Below are positions 1-11,635 of a stretch of 64,000 bases of DNA, one piece after another. The stretch covers positions 151,577 through 215,576 of the forward strand of contig MNCI01001024.1 in the NCBI GenBank assembly GCA_015680685.1, written 5' to 3'. Position 1 is the first letter of the stretch, and the number at the start of each line of letters is the position of its first letter. The notes beneath the pieces were generated by a model that saw nothing but the letters and a program-made list of their open reading frames with translations, was not told the origin of the DNA and made no database searches. Made by a program: the position numbers and the translations under genes. The stretch comes from Gnetum montanum (lineage: Eukaryota; Streptophyta; Gnetopsida; Gnetales; Gnetaceae).

Positions 1-330
1 ACTTTTGTATGGGATGATGCAAAAGAGAGTTTTTTTCAAGCATTAAAGAAAATAATTTGTACTACACCAATTTTGGTAATTCCATACATCTTAAAACATT
101 TTTAAGTGAAGGTTGATGCAAGTGGACTTGCTATTATAGGTGGTCTTTCTTCTAAGGATAAGTCCATTGTATTCTTTTCTAAGAAATTCTATGAATCTAG
201 ATAAATTTATACTATACATGAGAAGGAATTATATGTTATATTTTAAGCCATAAAGCATTGAAGATATTACATGCTAGGATCTGAGTTTATTTTATTGAAT
301 GATTTAGTTTTTAAATTTTTAAAATAAATG
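1..330 (+). pseudogene. Ty3/gypsy RNase H remnant
   Basis: The + strand encodes the connection/RNase H part of a Ty3/gypsy polyprotein, which would degrade the RNA strand of the RNA:DNA hybrid in reverse transcription. Readable blocks in order are FVWDDAKESFFQALKK, the VDASGLAI block holding the first catalytic Asp, IVFFSKKFYESR, IHEKELYVIF and AIKHWRYYMLGSEF. Stop codons replace expected Gln codons, so it cannot be expressed. The window starts inside the gene, so the reverse transcriptase fingers and palm lie outside. Integrase follows on the same strand, in the normal gypsy order. Confidence 0.85.
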
Positions 331-539
331 AGTATAAAAATTGCAAGAGGTTTATTTTATAGAAAAAACATAGAAGTGACAAGTAAAATATTATTGTTGA
401 TGCTTTGTCTAGAATTCATGCTATTGATTCTAATATCAAAGTTAAAGGTTTTGAGTCCTTTACATAATTTTATTCTAATGATGCTATATTTTATGACATA
501 TGAAAAGATTTAAATTCTCTATTATTAGGAAGGATTGAT

Positions 540-1620
540 AAATAGAAAGAATATTATATCAAGAATAATATTCTTTTCAAAGATGGTAAAATTTAAGTTT
601 CCAAATATGATTATAAATTCAAGATTTTTGAAGAAAAGCATAATAGTGACTTGGGTGCATATATGGATAAAAAAAATTTGAAATTAGTAAGTAAAAACTA
701 TTTTTGGCCAAGAATCTATAATGATGTTGTTAAACTTATGAAAGAGTATTATGTTTATCAAAAGTTAAAAGAAGGAAAGGATATTAATGATCTTTAATTA
801 TCTTTCCAATTCAAAATGCTCCTTGGAAAAGTGTTTCTTTAGACTTGGTTTGTGGCATTCCAAAGATAAGATTTGGTTATGATTCTATAATAGTTGTGAT
901 TGATATATTTAATAAAATGGATCACTTAATTCCATTTAAGAGTAGTGATGCTTCCCATGTTACTCATTTATTCTTTTAGCATGTTATAAAGTTACATGAT
1001 ATTTCCTTGAATATTGTGAGTGATAGGGATGTAAAATTTACCAATCATTTTGGGAGATTACTTTGAAAATTATTGGGGATAAATCATTTTCCACTGCTTA
1101 TCATCCTCAAATTGATGGATGCACTAAATAGGTAAATAGATCTTTGCTAAAGATATTAAGATGTTTATGTGAGAATTACCCTCAAAGATGGGAGAATATG
1201 GTAGCTCATGTTAAATTTCTATATAACAATGCTTTTTACACCAACATTGGTAAAAGTTCTTTTCTTACTAAATATGATTTTTCATCAAATATGGTTGATG
1301 AAATGAAGAAATTTGATGATTCTGTCACTTTGAGTTTTAATTTTGTTTAGAAAATATAGTAATTATATTAGCAAGTTAAGTATCAATTAAAGAAGAAGGC
1401 AAAGAATGTATCTTTCAAGGCCAATGAGGGCAAGAAGATACTTGAATTTTAGATTGAAGTCTATGTGTAGATTTATTTGAGAAAAGAAAGGTAGAGAAAT
1501 GTGCATTTCTATAAGCTCAAGTTAAGGAAAATTAGTTCATTCAAAATTAGGGTTGAGATCAATCCCAATGCATATGAGATCAATTTATCTAATGATTTTC
1601 CTATTGTTTGTCTTTAATGT
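540..1620 (+). pseudogene. Ty3/gypsy integrase remnant
   Basis: Integrase joins retroelement cDNA to chromosomal DNA. The + strand shows the pre-core region (LVSKNYFWPRIYNDVVKLMK), then the catalytic core. The first Asp lies in SLDLVCGI near 840 and the second in VSDRDVKFTNHFG near 1,015. The block STAYHPQIDGCTK then a stop then VNRSLL is near 1,110-1,145. The catalytic Glu expected after that Thr is Lys (AAA), and the next codon is TAG, so it is inactive. The conserved tail continues as LCENYPQRWENMVAHVKFLY and a C-terminal strand LKLRKISSFKIRVEINPNAY near 1,520. No chromodomain is recognisable. Confidence 0.85.
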
Positions 1621-2749
1621 TTTATATTTAAGTTCATATCATGGAAATGTTCTTGAATTAGACTTGGAGGATAGTCTTAAAGTCCTTAAGGATGTAACTG
1701 AAGGCTAAAATCCATTGAGGTCATGAAGAAATCAAATTCTATTATAAGAAAGAGAGGTTAAAAGCACATGAGATAGGAAAATGAAAGAATAATTGATGCA
1801 TTAGAATGATGAAGATCTTGAGAAAGTCATATGGACTCATCAAAATAGTTTGGATTTGTCGAGATTGAATGTTATCTCAAGAGTAGCACCTAAATTAAGA
1901 CAACCATCTTTTGAAGGATTAAGAAGATAATGACAACATTAAACCACTCTCAAAGCTAATTCTTATCTTCATGATATCTTAGAAGTAGAATGAGTCATTT
2001 ATTTGTATTTTTTCTTTGTTTGATGTTAATTAAGTATTTTTTGCAGTATGGTTAGGCAACGATGAGGCCACTATAGGTCACACTGAGACATAATCTAATC
2101 TTGTGGATAGCTAGAAGTCACAATCTACTATAATATGTCCAAGTTATGTATTTTGTATATATTCTAAGTTATGTGACAAGTTACAAGTTATTTTGAGTTG
2201 AAGTAAGGTACAGTTTGGAAGGATTGCAACTAGTTGAGAAATAGTTGTAAAAATAATTAAGATTTATTAGTGTATCTAAGTGTGAGTTTTAATCTAGTCA
2301 CAAGATATATATTGTGAGGGAACTGCGAGTTGTACTTACTCCTAATCATGATGAAAATGAATATTTTAAAAAGGTGTGATATCCATAGTTGTCCAATAGT
2401 TAAGAAAGATTAAGAAACATTAGAAAAATTATATAAAAGGTTGGCTAAACTCAAAGAAAGAACCTAATATTATCCTAAGGTTATTATTGTGTTTGAGAGA
2501 CACATAAAGAGATCTACTTCATCATTTTATACATTGTTTGCCATCATCTATTGATGATTCTACTTATATTATGAAAGGGTATAAGGATTTAATTGATTGA
2601 TTATCTATCCTTGAAATGGGTTTGCTTTCTTTTTGTAGTATAATCTATTTTTTAGTAAGAATAAATTCTTCTTTTTCTTCTCTTATTTAATTGAGGAATT
2701 ATGTTGGTTTTTTCTAGTTTATTGAGCTTGGATTATGCAACCCAAGGGA
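1621..2749 (+). other. 3' UTR/LTR-like sequence after gypsy integrase
   Basis: This non-coding stretch directly follows the integrase remnant on the same strand and is probably the 3' untranslated region and LTR of that element. I could not place LTR ends or a second copy in the window, so the call rests on position only. Confidence 0.3.
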
Positions 2750-4200
2750 GCTTCTCACCACCAAATATTCTTTTCTCTATTATAGGTATCATTGTTATCA
2801 TAATTCCAAGCTCTACCAACTATGGCATCAATACTTTCTATGGGAATACTTTCACATAGCACTCAATCTTTAAAATAACCTAACTTAAAAGATAAAATAA
2901 ACCTTTCCTTTACCTTTTTCAAATGATTTTTGGAGTGCCAATACACTCTATAGAGCTTAGAATAACAAAACTTATTCCATCCAAATCTATCAACAACATT
3001 AGAAGAAAGAACATTCTCTTGTTCACCCTTATATATTATGATGTGAAGCCATTTACCACTAGAGAGACACCTAGTCCCACTTCTAAATAGAATTTTCATT
3101 AAAGAATCTTCAACATTAACATTTTCATAAATGAGTTATATTCTATGACATATTTAATCAAAGAGGCATGAAGACTCTTTTTACTTCAAAGTTTGAATTT
3201 CCTTGTTTTGGATGACTAAGGTTTCTTTTACTTTTATTATTTATGTTCCATATTTTCATAATTAAAGCATGTTAGCTTGGAAGTATTATCATTCTTTTGG
3301 TTTTTTACTTCTTGAAATTATCTCTTTTGGAATCTTATTATTTAATACTCTTATCTTACTTTTCTTGTAATTCTTCTTTAGCATGATCCTTCTCCTTTAC
3401 TTCTTCATCACTTTTAGAAGCCTTAGAGTCTTTATATTTATAAGTCTTATGATATTTGTTAAGGTCATGAAGTTTCTTCTTAGATTTGAAAGCCAAATCA
3501 AAAGACTTATTCAAGGTTTAAGATTTATAAAAGGTAAGCTCTTACTATAGTCCCTTCTTCAATCCACCTTGAAATTTAGTAGCTTTTCCACGTTCATATC
3601 AATAAAACCTAGTTTATTAAAAATCATTTCAAATTTCCATGTAATATTCCTTAATAAATTTATTATCTTAACTTATATATTTTAGCCTTTAAACTGATTC
3701 TTATCTATGATTATTTTTATCAAATATTTTCTTTAGAATAAGTTGCATAAGAGACCAATATTTAATAAGAGTACAATTGCTTATCTCATATGAATGAATT
3801 TCTTTATTCCGCCAAACTAGTGTCATTCCTTCAAGCTTAGTTTTAGTATATGACATATTTTGATGGTCTTCAACATTTTCAAGCTTAAAATATTTGTTCA
3901 TTATATTGATCCAAGAGAAAAACATTTACTACTATCCATCCTGTTAATGGATTTGACTTTGACATAATACAATCTAGAAGCATGTTTGAAAGCTATAACA
4001 AGAGTAATCTTAATTGATTTACTTGGATTTCTTTAAGGCTTTGAATAAAGTTCCTTTCTTTTGTTTCTTGGAAGTTGAAAACTTTAGGATCTATTCTCAA
4101 TACTTCAAACATGAAGAGGTTCATTATCTTGTTCTTCATAGTCTTCAATGTCTTGATTCTCAAACGAAATGTCATCTTCAAGAGAGGGAATGGATGAATG
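2750..4200 (-). pseudogene. Ty3/gypsy gag-protease remnant
   Basis: Read on the minus strand, the order is gag, zinc knuckle, protease. Gag (about 3,925 to 3,700) reads FFSWINIMNKYFKLENVED then YTKTKLEGMTLVWRN and ending in LMQLILKKIFDKNN, matching the retrotransposon gag fold that forms the virus-like particle. A degenerate CCHC knuckle is near 3,300-3,250 (LTCFNYENMEHK, second Cys changed to Tyr). The retropepsin region is 3,099-2,780, with NVLSSNVVDRFGW and then VLCESIPIESIDAIVGRAWNYD, where the family has LLGRPW. Stops and frameshifts separate the parts. It is opposite in strand to the RNase H/integrase at 1-1,620, so it belongs to a different element. The probable 5' LTR is at 4,326-7,020. 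Confidence 0.75.
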
Positions 4201-5183
4201 TCTTGAATAAGCCCTTGGTAAAGAAGCTCTCAATTTTTTCTCTTACCTAGACACCTTTGGTGATGAAGTATGTTCTTTATTATGTTATAGTTTTTTATTT
4301 TTTTCCATAATGCACCTAAACATATTTGTAACACCCTCATTCCTATGTCTTAGGTTGGAGAGTATTATGTTGGGTAGAACGCCTAACAAAATGATTAGTC
4401 ATAGAAAGACACATGAAGGAATGTACTAAGAAGTGAAAGGAACAAAGGAACCTTGCATGAGGCCATGACTCGAAAGAGAAGAAAAGAGAAAACTAATAGT
4501 GGAAGAAAGGAAATAGATGAATATAGAATTTTATAAATATAAAAAAGGCTAGAAAAGTAATAAAATAACATAAATTGTAAAACTAAATCTCATAATATAT
4601 ATGAATAATATAATGTCCCAAAACTAAATCACATATGATCCAAAAATTCATAAATTGGAAAAGAGAAATAATTTCTAATACACCACTAAAATGCTAACAC
4701 ATAATATCCAAAGATCTAAACTAATATATAATTATTAACCAACTTAAATCATCATAGTAATTCCTTCAAAAATTTTGTTCCCTTTTCAAACTAATCAACC
4801 TGAAAATAAAATGGGTTATTAGTATAAAACTGAGTGATAATCTTTGGCAACATCTCTAATCATAAAATGGAATGATTTCATGGGGATTAGGAGAATCATG
4901 GCTAACCTAAAACACATGTTAACTTAACAAGCATACAAGAAAATCATCCAAAACATCCAAAAATACATACAACATACAGCCATAACATCCATCCATCATA
5001 TAATGTCAAAACCAAGGTTTGTCCATTCCAACCCTCATCACAAATAAGGAGGATAGCATGCACCACACCTTGTGTTAAATGTGTATTATTTTGTAACGTG
5101 TACTTTCCCAAAGACAAAATAATATATATGAGAGCCAAATATCAAATTATCTTGCTTATGGATTTATTATTAGCCTTAATTGG

Positions 5184-5535
5184 AACATGAAGCATCACCC
5201 ATGGCATCACTTCAAATGTTACCCAAACATATTGATGTTAAAGATGTCACCTAGGACATCAGCTCTCCTCAAACATGAAGCATCATCTAGGACATCATTT
5301 CCAATGTTTCTCAAACATGTTGATGCTAAAGGCATAACCCAAGACATCACATCTACTAGAACATGAAATGTCACCCTGGATATCACTTCTAATGTTCCCC
5401 AAATATACTTGTTGTGAAGGTGTCACCTAGGACATCACCTCTATTGGAATGTGAAGCATCACCTAGGACATCACTTTCAACATTCCCCAAATATACTGGT
5501 GCTAGAGGCATTTCCCAAGACATCACCTCTAATGT
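5184..5535. repeat. 88-bp tandem repeat, four copies
   Basis: Units start at 5,184, 5,272, 5,360 and 5,448 with an exact 88-bp period. Each unit is itself a diverged dimer of ~44 bp: one half carries GAAGCATCACCTAGGACATC and the other AAAGGCATCACCCAAGACAT or a close variant. Units differ by scattered substitutions but no indels. Confidence 0.9.
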
Positions 5536-6149
5536 TATGGAGGCATAAACTAAAAACAAATGGATCAATAAGCTATGAAATCACCCTCTCTTGTAGGTTG
5601 AAGCTTTCATCAAGAGTCATACTAGTGCACTTTATAGTGGAGGTCAATCATCAAAACCATCTCCATGAACCTCATCTCTAGTTGATCACATAAACTTGGT
5701 GCTAGCTCCATCATTCAAACAATCAACAACATACAACCATGATAACCAAATTAATGGTGGAGGAAAAAACCAAAACAAAAGAATCCATCTTATCAAAGAA
5801 ATTCATCAAACTAAGAGATCCTCACAAGGATACCAATTTAATGCATAACATGAAATCATCAAATCCAAATCAATCTCATGAAATTTCATCATTAAAAAAG
5901 AAATCAAAACATCATTCAAAGGAATCTTACAAATACTAAACAATAATCCAAGGTGCCAACTAATCCAAGTAGAGGAATCCTTGACCATAACTTCCAAAGA
6001 AGTCAATTGAGACTTAATAAGAAGAAGATTTAAGACCAATAGCTAATAATCATATATGGATCAATACTTAACCCATGAATTAATCACTTTACTAAGAAGG
6101 TCAAAATCAAGTGTAGAGTTGGATCATCACCTAATTATATAAAAATGGG

Positions 6150-6960
6150 TAAAATTATTATACCTTCATCATTTCTATAGATTTCATAATATTTCTAGAT
6201 GTATAAAAGAGTAAATATCTGTATGTATGATCTTCTATACATTTATGAAGTCATTTATAAAAAATATAAAGTTATAGAACCATGAATCTAGGGTTAGAGA
6301 ATCAAGCTAAATAAATGGAAAAAATAGTTGATAGGAAAAACATCATAACTCCATGATGGAAAACTATTTTTTAGTGATTCTAAAAATTTTTGAAAGATAG
6401 AAGAGTAATGTTTCTGTAGGTAAAGTTACAAAGGATTATATGTGAGATCTAAGAGATATGGGGTTTTTATTAGGCACAATTAGAAATAGTAAAATTATGG
6501 AGAACATAAAAAGAAAAATCATAACTCTATGATTGAAAACTATTTTTTATTAATTCTAATATGGTTTAAAAGTTAGAAGAGAAACCTATTTATAGATAAA
6601 GTTTTAGAGGAATATCTAGTAAATCTAGGAGATATGTGATTTTTATTATCCATCATCAAAAGCCATAAAATTATAAATAGTATCAAAGGAAAATTTATAA
6701 CTCTATGATGGAAAACTATTTCTTAGTAATTCCAAAATGGTTGTAAAGATATAATCTCAATACAAGTAAATTTTTAGAGGATTATCTAATAATATCTAGG
6801 AGATATATAGTTCTTATTACACACTATCAAAAATAGTAATGTAGAAAGAAAATTCATAACTTCCTCAAAAAATATTTTTTTAATTTCTTTTTATGGGATA
6901 TGGAAGCTAAAACATATAAAAATATTTAAGTAAATTTTCAAAGTTTTATCCCTAGTTGTG
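6150..6960. repeat. ~176-bp tandem repeat, four to five copies
   Basis: The marker phrase TCATAACTCTATGATGGAAA recurs at 6,343, 6,519, 6,695 and, decayed, at 6,854. Spacing is 176, 176 and 159 bp. A more diverged copy seems to precede 6,343. Each unit also shares GATCTAAGAGATAT and TTTTTATTA-type blocks. Confidence 0.8.
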
Positions 6961-7020
6961 CTCAAGATATAGCCTTATTAATTCACATCTTATAAATTTT
7001 CAACATTATCACAAAGATAC

Positions 7021-7889
7021 TATGCTTTTAATTTTCAAAAGCTTTTACAATTTTTTTTTTCAAATTTATAAAAGTCAATATACATGAGAGGATTTCATTA
7101 TAAGTGATGATAAAAATGATAAAATTTTAGAAGACAAAGGTAACTTTATAGAGAAAAAAAAATATGATCCTAGTAATTTAGGTGATGACTACCTTAGCAA
7201 GCTGTTATCATCAATTGTAAATCTTGTTAGTGATTAATTCACTATTGAGAAACTATTAAGTTCTAATAATTATCTTTTAAATATAATTGAATATATATAT
7301 TTCCAAATATAAAAAGTGTATTTCATTTTGGAAAAACTATAATTAACGTTAACTATAATTCTTATTTTTGACTGGTTGATGAATGCAAAACTTTTCGCAT
7401 CCACTTACAAATCTAATAGTTATTAATATTTACTTACCTTAAAATGAGTTTGATTATTAAAAAAAATCCATATAATCTTTAGATAAAGAATGTTGTACAT
7501 TAGCATAACATAGTTCTCAATTCAATTATAATCTTTATTTAATATATTGCTCTTTCATTCTAATGATCTTGGAAACTCATTAACATTATCCTCACATACA
7601 TGAAAATAAGTTAACTAAGTTAAGTTTTGTTTAGACATAAAATAATTAATTAATACATGATTACATGTTTAATAATACATTAGAATTATTAACACATAAT
7701 AAAATAATGGACAAATAACTAAAAAAATTTACTAATCAAATAAAAAACTAAAGATGAATGATATTCATTACACCATAATAGAATGTACCAACTATAATAT
7801 TAAGAGTAACTATTTTAAGTAAATTTTATAGCCTTAGAATCAAAATATTCCAAATATATTGAAAAACTATCTTGAAAGACTATTAGCCT
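7021..7889. other. AT-rich spacer, nothing recognised
   Basis: Very AT-rich sequence with short A and T runs. I see no coding signal, LTR end or RNA gene. Confidence 0.5.
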
Positions 7890-8533
7890 TTTCATTTTTT
7901 TTTACCTTTTAGTAAGTTCTACTTCTATTTCTTTAGGGGCTAGACATTCATGATTACCATATTATCATTCATTAAGAATACATAATCCAGTAATTCTAGT
8001 AGTATTTTATGTTTAAGAGGATCTAGTTTCTATGTCTCTATAATCTCCAAATTTTTCCAATCCATATCTACTTCTTGAAAATTTTTTACATTAGAGAGTT
8101 AGCATTTGAGCTACTTTATTTCATCCATTCTATCAATGTAGATACTTGTAAGGACTTCTTGGGATTCCATGCACATAGTGGAACTACAACTATTATTTGA
8201 AATTAATCACTAGGTACCATCATATTTTGTGACTACTATGTATAGGTGTTTTTTCATACTCTATATTTCTCAAATATTTTTCATGTAGTTACCCTTTGTA
8301 TCACTATGCATGATGCATGGAACTGTCTTCTTCTCTACAAGTCTATGGTCATTTTTGTTGAAGATATTCAAGGATAGCTTCTTGATTCTAAAATTTTCAT
8401 TAAAATTACTTATCCAAGGCCTTTTCATAATGATGAAAATTTTTCCTTTGCAATTGTCTACATGGATTACTAAAACATTACTGAGATATAACCAACCACT
8501 AATGGCATTTATAGTATCTTCCACCAATCCCAA
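7890..8533 (-). pseudogene. possible gypsy protease/pol remnant
   Basis: The minus strand has an 88-codon open stretch (8,533 to 8,270) with GLVEDTINAISGWLYL and then a block ending in IMKRPWISNF. That could correspond to the C-terminal retropepsin region, where gypsy elements have a LGRPW box followed by LAT. Downstream on the same strand are degenerate blocks such as DPLKHKILLELLDYVFLMND, consistent with the linker before reverse transcriptase. No active-site Asp motif is visible. This is a pattern-level call only. Confidence 0.35.
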
Positions 8534-8882
8534 GAGAATATTGATAGAGTAGTTCTAAAGCTCTAATATGATATTGCAATTTTTAAGTGATGTAAAGTTT
8601 TAGGCTTTGTACATCTCCTATGAAATCAAATTGAATCTAGTAGAGCTTTGCAAGGTGCATTTCCTATAATCTACAAGTAAATTAAGGAACTTCATAGGTT
8701 AGTTTTCTTCCTCGAAATGTTTCTTATATTAATCTAATTAGAAACTATAGAAATCATCATGATAGTTTATACATTAGAGGAACTTTGGTTTAAAGGTTTT
8801 TTCATAAATTATCTAGAAGGTTGTTTATGTGGGGGTTACAACCACAAGTTCCTATGCAGGTTTAGATGGGCTATAAGGTTGG

Positions 8883-9994
8883 TGTAAGGGTTGTACCTTG
8901 ATAGATCCCAATAGGACCCAATCCAAAACTTCCACATACATATAGCTTAGAAAAAAATAATAACACAAGAAAATTGAGAAAATATCTTTTATATTAAGAT
9001 AATTCTCAAAATACATAGGAAATACATCAAAGATGAGAAGAAAAGCTTAACTCAAAAATCTCCAAAGGATCTTAGAGGCCACACTTGTCCTCTCTTAATC
9101 ATCAATTTCTCACAATGGAGCTCAAGCTCAAGACAAGACACTTATAAGAGATTCTCCTAACCTCTCTCAAGTGCTCTCTCTTTCCCCTCACTCAACTTCC
9201 TTGCACTAGCTCTCTTCTTGCACAAGATCTTCTTCCTTGCATAGGCTCTCATCTTGCATAAGCTCTCTTTCCTCAAGAGCACTCTCTTGTTCCCTATGGG
9301 ATGTTTGGCCTTCAACATTTGCACTTTAGCTCTTGGCACTTCAGCACTTGGCACTACAATCCTTGCCACTATGGAGCTTGTCACTTTGGCACTTGGCACT
9401 ATAACACTTTGACACTTGCAATGATGAATTACATCAATATGTATAAGCAACTGGAAGGTAAAAACCCTAGAAACCTTTTATCAACTTAACTTGAGATTCT
9501 TTAGGTGTTTCTCAAATCTTCTCACCTTATACCTAGTTGTTTCCATCCTACTTCAGCTATTTGCATCTTATTTTGGCAATTTTTTGAATTGGAATAGATG
9601 TTTTTGAAAGTTTCCCCATGCATATGGGTCATCTATGGCTTCATGTAGATGGTTGTTGTGAACACCCTACTCTTGGGAGAGACGTTTACTATTTTTGATA
9701 GATATATTTTATGGACTTGATATCTCTTTACTTCAAGGGAGATGTCTCTGGAAAGATGTGTATCTTTGTAAGAAGATGACTATCCTAAAGGTGGCAAAAA
9801 TGAAAATGCTTGTTTTAATGCCAAATGCCTCCCAAAAAGTTTCCATAAATCCTGGAACCTTATAAACTCATCAAAATGAGCTCAAAACACCTTAAAACAT
9901 ACCAAAACATCCAAGAATTATCCCCAACAAAATCACTCAAAAAGACACATAGTATGTAGGGTAGAATAAGGGGATTGAAAGAGGTGTTGCTACA
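8883..9994 (-). repeat. 3' LTR of the non-autonomous element
   Basis: On the minus strand it reads TGTAGCAACACC at the start and CAACCCTTACA at the end, giving TG...CA termini. It aligns with 11,636-12,727 through many shared phrases, e.g. CCTAACCTCTCTCAAGT and GCACTTGGCACTA. It contains repeated GATGTCTC-like words in the part near its 5' end. Confidence 0.85.
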
Positions 9995-9998
9995 CTAG

Positions 9999-10010
9999 CT
10001 CTCCCATCCT
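9999..10010 (-). promoter_or_regulatory. polypurine tract
   Basis: On the minus strand this is AGGATGGGAGAG, immediately before the 3' LTR. A polypurine tract primes plus-strand DNA synthesis. A near-identical tract (GGATGGGAGGG) abuts the LTR ending at 21,215. Confidence 0.7.
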
Positions 10011-10289
10011 TGAAAATGTCATGCTTCATAACCTTTCAAAAGTTGGAAGACTCCGTGACACCATGACTTAAGGCCATCACAATAACATGAATCAATGCAT
10101 TATAAACATGAGAATAAATATCATTGGAGGTTTTGGTTTTGAGCTTCCCTTGTTCATGATGGGTCATCCTTATATCCAATCATGCTTCATTCATCTAATC
10201 ATCTCCTTGGAATGCTTCCCTTGCATCCTCATGATGACTCAAACATGAAACAAATAATGATTAAGAAAAATAAAAAATATTAGTCTTTC

Positions 10290-11573
10290 TTAATTCAACA
10301 TCCTTTTTCTCTTCTTTTTCTTCTTCTTCACCTTCTTCTTCTTGGTGTTTGGAAGACTACCAGTTAGCTTCCTTTCATCACCACGATGTAGATTGCCTTC
10401 ATGTTGCACTTCCATTTTATAGCAATGATAATAAAATCCATCATCACACTTCATAAATTTATCATTGCTATAATCAATATCAAACATCTCCAAATTCTAG
10501 AAAATCATATCATTGTCAATGACTATCTGAATGGGCATCATCATTAAACAAGTCACCATTATTAGTCTTTTTCTCACTAACAATGGCATCAAAATTTACA
10601 ACATGACTCTTAATCCCATCATAATCATCAAAATGATCATGATTCTCATCATTACCATTGAACAAACCACTACCAACCTGAAGTGAAAAACTAGCATCCA
10701 TCACACTAGCTTTAATATAAAAGACATTACTACCATCAACAAGATCAAGCTCACTATTACTTACCTTTTCCTAACTTCTCCCATCCATCTTAGGTTCAAC
10801 TTGATCTTCAATATGTGGCTGCCCAATCTCATCAAAGGTTAAAGGTTTAAGATTCAAACATAAGTTCCCAATTCCAATGGCTTCTCCTCTTCAAAGGAAT
10901 CATCAACAAGCTCTTCATGCCACTTTGGAGGCACCAACTCAAAAGGTAAATTCTCCCCCATAGTTTTAACATTATTTTCATCCAAAATATCATTAAGGAA
11001 ATTATTCTTCCACGTACTTTGACTAACATTGATCCTCCTTGAAGAAGTCCCTTGATCTTTGCCACTCTCTTAGCTTTGATCCTTTACGTCCCATGACTCA
11101 CAAGGTAGGAATTCTCCTTTAATAGTAACATTTACCATCTTGGAATTTGAAGATCTATTGGCCCCTTTTATGAAGCTCTTGGTTTCCTTCCTTAAAACCC
11201 TTGAGTATTGAGCACTCCTTTGCTCAATAAGAGATACTTGAGAACTCCTTTTCTCATTGATCTCGACTTCATCAAACGCTTCATCTTGCTTTCATTTTTG
11301 ATGGCTAGAAGATATTCTATTAATTATCCTCAAAATATTTTCCATGTTGGTCTTGAATTTATCCATATCCCTTTTTGAAGTTTCTACATAATCTTGGTGC
11401 TTGAGGATCTTTACTTTGGGAAGAAATTCATGCATTTCAGCCACAAAAGCTTTAAAGGAGTTCTTAAACTCTTGAAGTTCTTTATATGTCTTCCTTTTTA
11501 GAATCATACTTAAAGAAACAAGAATGACATCCAAAATAAAATACAAAAATATCCACAAAAATGTTCCTTTCAT
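10290..11573 (-). pseudogene. unidentified ORF: hydrophobic N-terminus, helical region, Lys-rich tail
   Basis: The minus-strand reading frame starts MKGTFLWIFLYFILDVILV, a strongly hydrophobic segment at residues ~4-25 that could be a signal anchor. A charged, heptad-rich stretch follows to residue ~93 (KTYKELQEFKNSF, then FKTNMENILRIINRI), likely coiled coil. After one in-frame TGA the protein continues acidic and Asn/Asp-rich (DENHDHFDDYDG) and ends in a Lys-rich tail (KKKKVKKKKKKRKR). Stops and frameshifts break an original ORF of roughly 420 codons. It occupies most of the internal region of an LTR element, between PBS and PPT. It has no CCHC knuckle, protease or polymerase motif. I do not recognise the family and assign no function. 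Confidence 0.6.
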
Positions 11574-11617
11574 TCATAGAAGCTTCCACATAAAAGTGTA
11601 AAAACCTCTAAACCTTT

Positions 11618-11629
11618 GCTCTGATACCA
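11618..11629 (-). promoter_or_regulatory. primer binding site (initiator Met tRNA type)
   Basis: The minus strand reads TGGTATCAGAGC, the standard plant PBS complementary to the 3' end of initiator methionine tRNA. It is separated from the LTR edge at 11,636 by six bases. It fixes the element's orientation. Confidence 0.9.
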
Positions 11630-11635
11630 ATCTAG

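Larger units (their letters stand above)
4326..7020 (-). repeat. probable long gypsy LTR with two tandem arrays
   Basis: On the + strand this begins TGTAACACCCTCATTCC, typical of plant gypsy LTR termini. It lies just upstream (in minus-strand sense) of the gag-protease remnant, where a 5' LTR should be. Only a very degraded PBS-like stretch is seen next to it at about 4,300-4,325. It carries a four-copy 88-bp array and a ~176-bp array. The high-coordinate end is not certain and no second LTR is in the window. Confidence 0.4.

Noticed and set aside
10290-10350. Bipartite nuclear localisation signal as proof of function
   Set aside because: The Lys-rich tail is real, but the ORF is broken and simple AAG repeats expand easily, so no function is claimed.
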